Source: Chrysomallon squamiferum (Eukaryota; Mollusca; Gastropoda; Neomphalida; Peltospiridae). Taken from it: 64,000 bases of DNA. Below are positions 20,401-33,300 of this stretch, in pieces (position 1 is the first letter of the stretch; every line of letters starts with the position of its first letter). A program made the position numbers and the translations under genes. The notes under the pieces were generated by a model. It had not been told where the DNA came from and made no database searches. It was given only the letters and a program-made list of their open reading frames with translations. Where the stretch lies: positions 12,552,995 to 12,616,994 of the forward strand of contig CM022672.1 in NCBI GenBank assembly GCA_012295275.1, given 5' to 3'.

Positions 20401-20724
20401 TTTTTACTAGCCTGTTCTTGAATCTTTTTAAGTTTGTTCACTTCGTATTGACGTCTCATGTCTTCCAGGAACTGGCTAACTTCTCGGTCAGACTGGTTTC
20501 TGATTACAAAATTAAAAAATACATCAGTATTAAGGTGCCTTTGGAATTTAGCTCATTCATTATTTAAATAGGTGATGATTTCAAAAGTGCTTCAGAGCTT
20601 TAAGCAAGACAAAAAGAGTGCCTGCTAAAATAAAATAACTATTTATGTAAATAAACATTATAAATCCAACTCTTGCCAAAGGTCATGTATTAAAATGAAA
20701 ATAGCAACTGTCCAGCCATGAGAA

Positions 20725-20766
<42 letters not shown>

Positions 20767-23700
20767 CTAAAGAAAAACTAAAATAAAGACTTCATTTACA
20801 TTGGATAATATACTATTGACTTGTGAAAAGTAATTATCCACATTTTTCACACCAAAGTAAAATTATAATATATAACATACCTAAACTTTTCAAGCTCTAG
20901 CATGTGTTTATGCATGAGCATTGTTTTACGTATTTTGGAGGCAGTCTTGTTTGTGCTGGCTGCTATCACCTCCTGCATTTCCCGTTCTTGCTTCTGAATC
21001 AGAGACTTCTCACGCTGCTGTAATCTTTCTGCTAGTTTCTGACGCATGACCTGAATTCATTTAACAGATTCTTATATCTACCTATCTGTCTATCTATCTA
21101 TCTGTCTATCTGACTGTCTTTCTGTCAGTCTAGCTATCTACCTATCTACCTATCTGATTGCATTTCTGTCTGTCTCTCTGTCTGTTTAACTATCTATCCA
21201 TAATTAACTATACTTTATTTATGTATTTGAGATTAGTTAGCAGTGCTTATATTTTATTAATATATTATATATATATATATTCTTTTTGTAAATTTTATTT
21301 CTATAAATTATGTCATCTCCTGCAGGATATCTCATATTAACATTAATATTTATCATTATTTCATATATTTTTTTACATTAAAAAATAAGTAAGTAATTAA
21401 ATAAATAAATAAATAAATAAATAAAAATTTAAATAAATAAATAAAAATTTAAATAAATAAATAATAACAGTAAACTTAAAAAATATTAAAAACTGAAAAA
21501 AGAGATATTTGGATTAAATGAATTACCTGCTCTTGCTTAATCCTCTGTGCTTCCAAAGTTTTATTTAAATGATCTTGCTCCTGTTAACAAATACAAAAAA
21601 CACTATTTTTAACAATATTCAAGAAGTGAAATTAGTTCAGTAAATATGTCCTAAATTGTAAATGAAGAAGTAAGAACACCCTAAAAAAAAAAACTATTCT
21701 ATATCCTAACAACCAAAAAATTTCCCAAAATAAAATCCCTATGTCTAAAACAAAACAAAAACCCCCACAAAAATGACCAAAACTAAAGGGAGAAAATAAA
21801 GCAAATGAAGAACAAACAACAATAAAAAAGTAACAATAGCTTAATCATAATTAAAACAAAAACAACCCCAAAACATTGTAGCTCATATATACCAATAAAA
21901 AAATAATAATGAAAAAACCGTAATAGAACTAAAATTCCACCTGTTTATGTCTGGCAATAATCTTCTCACATTCTGGTGCTGACAAAATGCCTCTGTCATT
22001 AAGATCATCCATCAGGTTGGCTTTCAGATTATTTATAGCATTCTGTTGTTCCTCAATTTTGGCAAGCTAATCCAAGAAAACAGTAATATAATATTTTTAA
22101 ACCATACACACAAAATGTAACAGACTTAATGCTTATTATAATTCAGGTTGTATATTTTGACATTGTTAAAAATATTTTGGCTCGTGATAAATTTTTAACT
22201 TTTTTAATTTATGTGTTGAGATTACTGTAGCAGTGGAAAGTGCTTAAAAAGCTACTGATAAAAAATACAGTTTTCCAATTTTAATATCATGTCTGAAAAC
22301 CCCCCAAAACATTTGTGTATTGTTCTTAATTATGGTTTAGAAAAATTAAGAAAGAATCTTATATATTTTATTTATTTTTAAACATTTTTCTATATACCAA
22401 CAGTCTATATATGATTGAATATAAGATTTCCCAAAAATGTTAGTTAAATAAATAAAATTGGTAAAGATGACAAATCTTAAGTAACTGATTATTATTTATT
22501 ATTTGTTATTTTTATCAGCAGTACGATGTCAGCAGTACTTGTTTTTTTCCATTGATCCTGAATAAAGGACAGTCTATTATCCTTTTTCACTAGACTGCTA
22601 TAAATATTATTATACTTTATTGTTAATAAAGATTGCTTGCTAATAGAATACCATTTGAATTGTTTTAGGCTTTTTGCTTGTATAGCTATAGGTATACTTT
22701 AGTTCACTTTATTTATCTGTTAAAAATAAAACAAAATGGTTGCCAACCTCTCTTGCTCTTTCCATCTGCAGTGCTGTGATCATTGCACCTAGTCTCTCTT
22801 CTTGCTCTCTTAAAGCCATTGCTCTCTCCTTTATCATCTCAGCCTGAATCTGCTCCAGTTCATCATCAAGGTCAAGCTTTTGGCCTTGAAGGATGGCTAT
22901 CTTTTGTTCAGCTTGTTTTTTAAGAAGCATCAGTTGTTTATGATGGTCTTCTTCTTCATCAACACCGTCTTCTCTGGTTTTGGCAGATTTACGACGTTTC
23001 TGAATTTGATAAATAACAAAGACTTACAACACTGATACTGTATTTTGTAATGTACAGATTTTCCATTTATTCATAATTCAAATTTGACATTGATTTTTAT
23101 GTGTCTCACATTATTGGTTATTATAATTTAGGTATATAGACTGGGAAAAAAAAATCTCTCTTTTATTAATCATCTCTGAATATAAGGCACAAAAATTCGA
23201 GATTTAACCATATTCATTGATGTATGATAAAGAAAACTGCAAACATTGAATCTGTATTGAATCTGTATTGAATACAAATAATAGTGGCTCATTACAGCAT
23301 TTTATTTCTGATTTAACAGACATTAACATTATTAAATGATAATTTAATTATAAGAAAATATCATTAACAATGTCAATAAGAAAGAGAGTCATTTCTTTCT
23401 ACTAAATTACTAATACTGATATATTTTCTAAAATCATCCTCACCTTCAGCTGGGCCTGCTGTTGCTGCTGCAGTTCCTGTAACTGCTGTGCTTTCCTCTG
23501 ACTCAGTCTTTCCTCCAGCATTCGTTTCTGTCTCAGTTTGCTCAGTGTTAAACTGTTCTCCAACTTCACCATCTGCATCTCGTGTTCCTTCATTATTCTG
23601 TTTCTTTCCTCTTCAGACACAGACACCTGACTGTTTATTAGCTTGCTGTAGTAAGTAATAAATACAATCTAATTATAGTAAATAAATTAAGTTTTAAATT

Positions 23701-25158
23701 ATATTAAAATTAAAAAAAAAAAATGTTTTTGTGAATGTGTTCCTTTTCTTTTTTCTTTTTTTTTCAGAACAGAATTATCATATTCTTCCACTTTTTAAAT
23801 TTTATTTTGATCTCTGTACACATCATATAAGAATATAATGAGAAATGGCTGTGTAATATATTACTGTTTTATACAAATTGGTAAGTGGTAATATCAGTGG
23901 TTAGACATGACTGGAGAATGATAGGTTCCAGGATCAATCTTCTTCAGGACACTTTTAAATTAATTTTAAACATAGCTTAGTTTTAAAATAAACCCCAAAA
24001 TATGTATGAGAATGATATATCATTGTTATTGAAAACAGAAATGTAATGTTAAATGATACCTCCACATATTTTAATATTAACAGCCATACATATATAATAA
24101 TAATATGACTGAGTAAACAATCTGTTATGACAAAAATACTGTTTGCATTTTGAATATTTAATTAAAAATCATAATGCAAATTGTTATTATCAGTATATGG
24201 TAAGTAAAAAGCAACAAAAGGAAAATTAAATTAACAAAGTTTAATTCAGGAAAATTGAATCAGTTAGGTGAACAGAATGTTTAACCATAGAAGACAACTG
24301 ATAAAATAAATTATATATATAAACTGTATAAGATATACACATTATTAAATTCTGAAACTAACTTTGCCAGCTTTATTTCATGATCTCTGAGTTCTGCTTG
24401 CTCTATTTTCTCTCTGGCTTTCTGCTGTTCCCATTCCTGTTTTTTTCTTGCCAAATCCTCCTGCAGTTTTCTTGCCTGTTTTTCTTTGTTTTCTTGTTGT
24501 AAAGTCTCCAACTCTGACATTTCTTTTTGGTTTTGGTTAACAAGTTTGTTGACTTGATTTTTTGTCATACCTTGTAAAATATATCAAACAGGTGGCATTG
24601 AGAATAGTAAAAAGAAACAGAAGTTAAGAACCGAACAAAAAAAACGACAAACAAAAACAAACAAAAAAAACAAAAATAGAAACTAGCCATTTGATCATAT
24701 AAATTAGGCTGATAAATAACTTGCTTTTTTCCTATGTGGTCACATAGCACATTACCCATCTAAAACAATTATTCTAATGACCATATAAATTTAACACGTA
24801 ATCAATACAAAAAAACCAATATCCCTGATGTATCACTATGAAGTTTCTAAATTCTGTAGAAATAAATTAACGCAGTGGATACCTTCTTCTTGTAGTTTAA
24901 GCAGGAGATTGTCCTCAATTACTTTGAGTTCGTTCTTTGCATTTTCGTTGATTTTGTCTCTGACTCTGGCAAGTTCTTGTGCATGTTCTGAGTCTATCTC
25001 ATTCTCTAGCTCACTCAAATCTCTGCGATGCTCTGACTGAATTTGCAGCAGACTTTTTGCAAACAAAGCAGGATCTGTTACAAATAATAATAATAATAAT
25101 AATAATGATGATGATGATGAGAAGAAGAAAATGAAGAATAAAAATATCAGTAATAATC

Positions 25159-25195
<37 letters not shown>

Positions 25196-27227
25196 AGAGA
25201 AATGCTGATGCACTCGTACAGAATTTCAGATAAAGGAGATTGGAAAGCATCTGGTAATAAAAAGTGACAATGTCTTTATGTTACATAAATGATGACACAA
25301 AAGAGGACATTTTTAATGGCTATTTCAAGGGCTACTTGTACCATCATCATTGTCGTAGTTGTCGACATCATCATCATCATCATCATTATTTTATATTATT
25401 ATTATCATCATCACCATCATCATCATCATCATCGTTTTCATTCTTTTTGTTATTATTAATATTCCCTTATGAAAGCACATGCCATAACCTTTGATAAAGG
25501 AGACAGTGTTTGGGATGAGCAATGGCCTATCAGGTATCCTGAAGGAGATTGATCCTGGAATGTGTCATTCTCCAGTCATGTCTAGCCACTGATCTTATCA
25601 CTTACCAATGACTCCTATTGTAGCTTCCCCTGCTTCAGCCTGAACTGATCTGTCTTGGTTATCTTTCTTTGAAAAACAAAAAATATGAGTATATTACAAA
25701 ACACAGCCAATTTTTCATTATATATTGATGTGAAAGAATATATAACAAATTTGTCTGAAAATTTTTTTTAAAAGAAAGGAATAAACTCATACACACACAT
25801 TGTTTTTTATTTTAATGAAATTATGTATATATATTAATATATGTAATACATTGACTGAAAACAAAATTTAAAATATACAACAAAATTAATTTAATAATAA
25901 TTTATTTCAGGAAATATTGTTAGTAATATAAAAGTAATCTTCAAATACAGATTTATTTTATAATGTTAAAAAATGTATTATTATTTCGTTGTCAGATTCT
26001 TACTGTAACTCACCTTCATATCTGATAACTTCTGTTTTAACAAAGCCAGTTTCTTTTGATATTGTTTATCTTGTCTCTGAAAAACAAATAATAATCATAA
26101 TAATAATAATAACAACAACAAAAAAAATGATAATAAATATTTAAAACAGTAAGATTTAATAATTAAATTTGAACAAAATATATTGATATGCTGATTTAAA
26201 AAATGTCATATCAACTCGAAAGGATATATTTATCATCTTATCCTTAGTTTTTACCAACAACTTTTTTAGCTTTTTTTTGTTTATCCTGAAACCTCTCTCA
26301 TTCTGAAAGTTATATCTTCCACATTTACAGTGCTTTCCCTTTATCTGATATCCTGGAAGTGTCCACTGATGTCATTACCTTCTCAGCCAGTCTTTGTTTT
26401 TTCTGCTGACACAGTTTTTTGTGAAGTTCATCTTCTTGTTTCTTCTTCTCAGCTGTTCTTCTCTCCTCTACTTCCAGCATCTCTTGTGTCACTTTGGCTT
26501 GGATCTCCTGAGCATCAAACGGTTCAAGTACGCCTTGCCTGGACAAATTTAATTTCATTATTGCAAATTTTTAAAAGTAGGAATCTAAATCATTATTTTT
26601 AGAAACATTATATTATATTGTTTGCTGTTAGATGTTGATGTAATAATGATTAAATTTACCATAAAAAAAAAGAAAATTAAAAAAAGAAAAAAGTTTTAAA
26701 AATTTAAGACAATAAAGAAGAGTAAATAACAAACTCTTGAAATAAATAATTTAAACTAAGCTTCACTGAATACATAAATATATATTTTTTGGTTTTATTT
26801 ACAAAATATTTACTATTGTCATCAGATTTAATCATACTGATGATAAAGACGATTTAATAATAATAACAGCTATTATTATTGTTGTTGTTGCTGCTGCTGT
26901 TAACATTACTACTATTACTATTCTTATGATTATTAAAATATGATAAGGATTATTACTATTTTAAGAAATCTCTAATTATTATCATTATTTTTTAAATTAT
27001 TTAAGATACATTAACAGAAATAATACTGCAGTAGTCCATCTATGATTATGATATAAAAGTAACCTTTTCATTTTATGTATGGCTGTGAGTTGATGTGTGG
27101 CCATTGTGTTCAGAACATCAGTGTGGTCATTTTCTTGTGATTCCTGTTTAAAACATCAAATGTTTTAAAATCATAGACATAAAACATAACCCTACTTATT
27201 TGATAGAACATTCACTTTCTGTTTAAG

Positions 27228-27258
<31 letters not shown>

Positions 27259-27269
27259 CAGTGACAAAC

Positions 27270-27336
<67 letters not shown>

Positions 27337-30300
27337 ACACACATACTTATTTATGTGCATATTAATTATTATATAAATTTATAATTTTGATTTCAAGACA
27401 TAAAGGTAAAAAAATTTTTTTTTTAAAAATGACAAACACACCTAACAACCAAATAACTTCATTATTGTCCATGCTTATCACAAAACTCACACTCATTTGG
27501 GCTAGCGCCTTCCTCCTGGCAAGCTTCTCCTCCAGAACAACCCTCTGCTGTGAGATTTCTTCATCGTAAATTCTGTGGATGGCTTCCTGCTGTTTCTTGT
27601 GTTCTTTCATTAACCACTCGGCCTGTTCACTCTCCAGACGACCTTGGACTACTGTGTCCTCAAGCAGAGTCTGCTGGATTTCCTTGCCTCTCATCCTCTT
27701 CCTCAGAGCATAGTCCTGGAAGTAACGAATATGTAACACCAAGTCAACACATTTTAATATTAACAGGTTATTTAAGTATCAGCTGCATGTATTCCATGGT
27801 CTCTTCTTTGTCTGTGCACCATAGAGAAAAATATTTAGCCTTTAATGAATGTGTAATAGGCATCTCTGAAAAATGTCAAGTACGCAACAGAAACAACGAA
27901 ATATAAATATATTTATATTAATAATTTTTATTTATTAAAAAATAAAAGTCATGTTACCTAATAGATTTATAAAAATTCAGAACAAATAAAATATGTAGAA
28001 AAATGATAGTGGAAAATTTGTGTTTGTATCAGACATTCATGAAATTGTTCCATCATACAAAAAAAAAAAAGAAAGAAAGAAAAAGAAGAGTAAAATAAAA
28101 TTAAATTCATTTAAATGAAAAAATATAATGAAGAAGAAACAAAAAAGATTAAAAAAAACATTTACCTTTCGTAATTTTTCTGCCTCTTCATTCTGTTCCA
28201 GTGCAAGGATGTACATCAGTTCATTTTCTTCTATCTGCTGTTGTTCTTCTAGAACTTTCAGATATGATTTCTTTTCCTTCAGTATGAATTAAATGGATTT
28301 AAAAATGCTTTGTCACTTTAAAAGTCTTTTACTGGTATTTGCACAATTAAAAAATTACACTTTTTAAAGTATATCTGTAACAGCATGAACACACATCATA
28401 TATGTTTAAATGATTTTGTTTTTTATTTGGAATCAGACATCAGTCTTTGCTAAAAATAAATTAGGACAATAATGCAGCCATGTTGTGGTTGTATTCATGA
28501 TAGGACACAATAATTAACTTTTAACATTAATTAACATGTAATCAATCATGACAATTATATATTTGTTATTTATCTAGTCTAGAATATAATATTATTTCTT
28601 TTGAGGTTGACAGACATACTGTTATGACATATGGAAAAGAAGAAACTAGAGTTTTTAAATTTTCTGGATTTCAGATTCTGGAATTTATTTTCAACAGATT
28701 GGCAGATAAGCAGGTAACTGAGATAAATATTTGTAATCACCTCTTCAGGAACATCAGTTATCTTCTGTTCTGCTTCTCTTTTCTGCTGACGATGAAAGTT
28801 CATCAGTTCACCATATTTTTCCTGAAGATTGTAAAAATTATTAAATAAATAAAATAAAATTGCTAGTTTGGCAGATGATATAGGAAACACAAAACAGTCG
28901 TATATAATGCATAAAACTATAAATTTTACTTCACCAATTTTTCATTCATTTAGTTTATAATTCACTTACAATCATACAGTTGGCTAAATATGTTAAACCC
29001 AACAGTCAAATGAACATCGTTCTGAAATGGGCACAGACCTTTAGTGAAATATTATATACAACACATAACGAAAAACAACATGTTCTACCTTGTTTTTAGC
29101 ACTCAGATCGACGTACACTTCTTCCAGATCTTTCTTGTACTCAGTGTCTGTCTTTTTCTCCATTGTTTTCAGTCTGTTGTTGAAATCACTGATGACTTTG
29201 TCCTCCGTCTGCTTGCTGATGTCATTGTTAAGATGTAAACCGTGGATGAGCTGGATGCTGGCCTGAGTTGACATGTCTGTCTGCTCTGACTCAAGCTCTT
29301 GTTCCACTTCATTTGTAGTTAGAATATCCATGCTGAAACACCAACAACAGTAGTAACAACAACAACAACAACAACAGTATTGTGAATTTATACAGAGGTA
29401 GTTATAGCAGTCATGATAAAATATTTGGATTAGTAAAAGATTATGATGTCGGTGTTTGTGGTGTCAGAAGTAGCTGCAGTAGGAGTGGCAGAATAGAAAA
29501 ACTGGCTGTACTTCTGATAATTATATTTCAAATAAGAAATACTGATGATGATGATTATGATTCAAATAAATCTATACAACAGCAATTGAAATAATAATGA
29601 ATTAACATTAAAAATGTAAATAATGGTGTCATTTGATACATTTAAATCCATATAAAGTGAATCTATTTCAAAAGACTACACATCTAAATAACTGTTATAC
29701 TTGATGTAACTGAATATATTCTTTGCTATATAACTATACACAAGTTAAAATTGTTGGTTTGGCACGTATGGTTTTTCAACATGACATAATTTGTGTTTGT
29801 CCTGGGTTATAAATCCCAGCTGTCATATTACATGAGGTAATTTTTAAATAATCAGTAAATACTACTTACTTGTCAACCTCTCTAAACATCTGCAGCTTGT
29901 CTTTTAAAGCTAAAATAAGCACAATACTGTCATCCAATCCAAGCATACTGAAATAAATCCATAATGAGTGTTAAGTTTGTTTTAACTAGGGGATTATGTG
30001 TGTTCTGAAACCAATAATGTTTTACAAATAATAAAATAAAGTTTGTAAATCAGTACCTTTTTCTAATTAATGTTGTTTTATTTAGTTGAAGATTATATGT
30101 CTTCTAACATCAAATCACTGGTTTGTGGAAATAAAAGTTTCCTTATCATAAAACTTTATTTTCAACTATTTAAAATAAAACAAATTCTGATTTAAATAAT
30201 TTCTGGATTAAAAAATTGTATATAAAATCTTTCTGCAATTTACAAGAAAAAAGAAGTTAAAAAGAGACAATATATATATATACACATTTGACAACTAATA

Positions 30301-33300
30301 ACTGTTAACACTGATGTAAAGCAAATCTTCATTCTTATTTATGTACAGGTATTTTAGTCAAATATTGATCTGTATCATATTTGTTACCTGAAATCTTTTA
30401 TTGTGTTCAGTCCTTTTTTAATTGCAGCTTTGGGATCCATCATTATCTTTCTACCTCTGTCCTGAAACTTTTTCTCCTAATAAAATTTGTAAATTCAAAA
30501 CATATTTGAAAATGCAAATAATAATAAAAACACTTAAAAATATATACATGGTTTTACAAATTTTATTAATGGGTATAATAAAATACTAAAGAGCAATCTG
30601 GGATGATCAAAAGACACAGTATTATTTTATGAATAATAAATTAACAGAGATTTTGTTATTTTGAATTTTATTTCCATGTTTATTTATATGTGGGTTTCTT
30701 TTTGTTGTTTTTTTAAATAAAAAAATAAAAACATTTTTAAAAATTTACATTTTTTTTTTTTTAAATTTTAAAAATTAAAATAAAACACACACACAAACAT
30801 ACACACATTAATAATATAGTTAATACCAAATGAAACAACTAATCTAATGTAATTGTGACTGAATTTTTTTCATTTTGTTTAAGCATACTTAAATCCTGTA
30901 AATGATGGCCATGATATTATGGAAAACTGTAACCGCGAAGAGCATGGCCATAACTTCATTGAGGTAAATGCCTCATACTGAGATTTCACATTTAAAAATA
31001 TAAACAGATAGAATCAAGGATTTTGTATCTTTCGAATCACAGCTTCTGAGGGTCTTAGGCGCAATTTTTTTACCCAGCTCCACTCTGTGATTATGTGTTT
31101 TTGTCTCTTTCAAAAAGAGTCTAGTCATGGCCATGAACTTTATGAAATTTGTGTGAATTGAGTTTTGCTTATAATTTACTGTCAAAAGTCTACTTTGTTT
31201 ACTTACCTCTGCTGGAGACACACCCTTTGACCACTTCCCGTTCTTCAGAAAGTAGCGCATTATGATGCAGACAATGAGAATTACCAGCAGAATGCCAAGA
31301 AGCAAAGCCATGAAAAATGTCAGTGCTGTTAGTCCATGTAAATAGAATATCTAAAACAAAATTAGAATTAAAATGATTATTTTCTCATATTTAAAATATT
31401 TCTATAGTCATTATTATTCTGATAAATATTAAATATTTATGTAGATGTTTTTTTCTTTTTTTTCTTGTTTTTTTCTGGTAGATTAAAATATATCTGAAGT
31501 TAATATTTTCTTTGAATTTAAATATTGCCATCTTCATTATTTTCTTTGAATTTAAATAATTCTGTTGCTTTTATTTCTGTAGTCATTATTTTATTGGTAA
31601 CTTTAAATATTTCTGAAGTTATTATTTTCTTTGAATTTAAATTATAGTATTTATTTTTCTGACAGATTAAAATATTTCTGTGTACTTCTACTCTTGCTAT
31701 TGTTATTACTACACTCAGCATTATTACTCTAATAATTAAAAATAATTTTATATCATACAATATCAAATTTTATGATAAATTTACAAAAAATATGAAAGAA
31801 ATATTAATTTTCATCTGTGCAATTTTACCTTGAAAATTTTCTTTGATATTTATTATGTATATATACATCAAAGAAAGGCTCCATTAATTATTCAGTTTAT
31901 CCTGAAATTTTTATAAATGTGACAAAAATAAAATTTGTGAAATTTAACTTAAATTTAACTTAACATAAACAATTAAGTATTTCACAATATTTATAAAATA
32001 ACAAATACACTACCTGCATAATTACATAGATAAAAGTATATAAATAAACAAATAACATACTGAGTAATTTAAAAATAACTTTAACTTACACTCTTTGTAT
32101 AAACATTTTTTCGGTTGATACATAAGGATGACTCTATTGGTCCATAATAATTTCCAGCAGTCTGAAATCAGAAAAATTACACGAATGATAAAAATTATTT
32201 CATATTTTATTTTGTGATCATGACACAGCCAACAACTGTACTCATGAATTATTTTTAAAAATATACAAAAAGCCCAAAAATAAAAACAAATCAAATACAT
32301 AAAAACACCCCCAAAAACTCTCCAAAAAAGAGCTTCAAAACAAACAAAAAACTTGTATCAGATTTCAGACCCAAGTTCTAACTTGATGTAGCAAAAATGT
32401 TAATTACATCCATTAGTTTTGGCCTATGTGGTAAAAAATTTACTTATGATAATTCCCATAAACCACTGGTTTATAAAGGCCATAGTATTTTAATTCCTGT
32501 TCTGGGAAAGTCACAATAAATGATTGGTTGCTGCTGATCAGTGAACCAAAAATTAACATTAACATTATAAAGTGCTATGAGGTGATTAAACATTCATTTA
32601 TTTATTTTTGTAGTCAAAAAGACTATAAGATATTCTTTACTTCTTAGTACTTACATCAGTGAAAGAGATAGTGGAATAATACCATGATGTTCCATCTGCA
32701 AGATCAACTCCATTTGTGCCATCTGGCTCTGCCTGGTACGATATCACCCGACTGTCGTTTGCTGAAATTGTGTAATTTGACAATTGTCAGATTTAAGGTA
32801 TCACACACACACACATACACACCACACCACATCCATTCATATATACATTTGTATGCATGCACAGCCACCAACACAGATATATATATACACACATTACAAG
32901 AGCATATAATTGGATATACCTTATTTAATACTGCCTCATGTTTCCACACAGAAATAAATATATTCCACAAATTCATAATCTTACATACACACACCCAAAT
33001 ATAATACATATGCATACACACATATATACTAACAAATGCAAGATGACTAACTGATTAGTCAAATAATAGCTGCTGTCTGTATAAATCTTTCAAGCAGTCA
33101 GGTATTCTAAATCTTTTACCAAGTACTAACTGAACCCTATATTGCATAACTTTGGTGATCTGAGGAGAAGTGATGTTTTCATTGAGATCTGTTTGATCAT
33201 TATCATAAGAACATTTATTATTATTATTACAGAGACCAGTGATATTAATGTATTCAGCAATTTTTGAAATAAAGTAATAGAAAACAAAATCCATTAAAAT

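Larger units (their letters stand above)
15564..30476 (-). other. EVC2: EVC2 exons 7-27: cytoplasmic coiled coil and C-terminal tail
   Basis: Exons on the minus strand: 30476-30388, 29947-29870, 29332-29089, 28821-28741, 28276-28166, 27715-27491, 27143-27064, 26538-26379, 26076-26014, 25666-25606, 25074-24883, 24570-24363, 23645-23444, 22999-22748, 22066-21941, 21580-21527, 21050-20881, 20499-20412, 19628-19456, 18330-18226, 15969-15564. Most encode uninterrupted heptad-like sequence. Exon 20 (22999-22748) starts with the basic motif KRRKSAKTRED at residues 888-898. The last exon encodes an acidic Ser/Tyr-rich tail ending with KRKKKKKLLKQLAHKNEEEL plus a final Leu. The human tail is likewise lysine-rich and is needed for ciliary-base localisation. 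Weak donors occur at 22747 (GTTGGC) and 24362 (GTTAGT), and intron 24 appears to be GC-AG. Confidence 0.85.

Noticed and set aside
23877-23952. A functional tRNA gene
   Set aside because: Box A- and B-like motifs are present, but I could not fold a proper cloverleaf with an acceptor stem and anticodon loop; two diverged copies fit a SINE head better.
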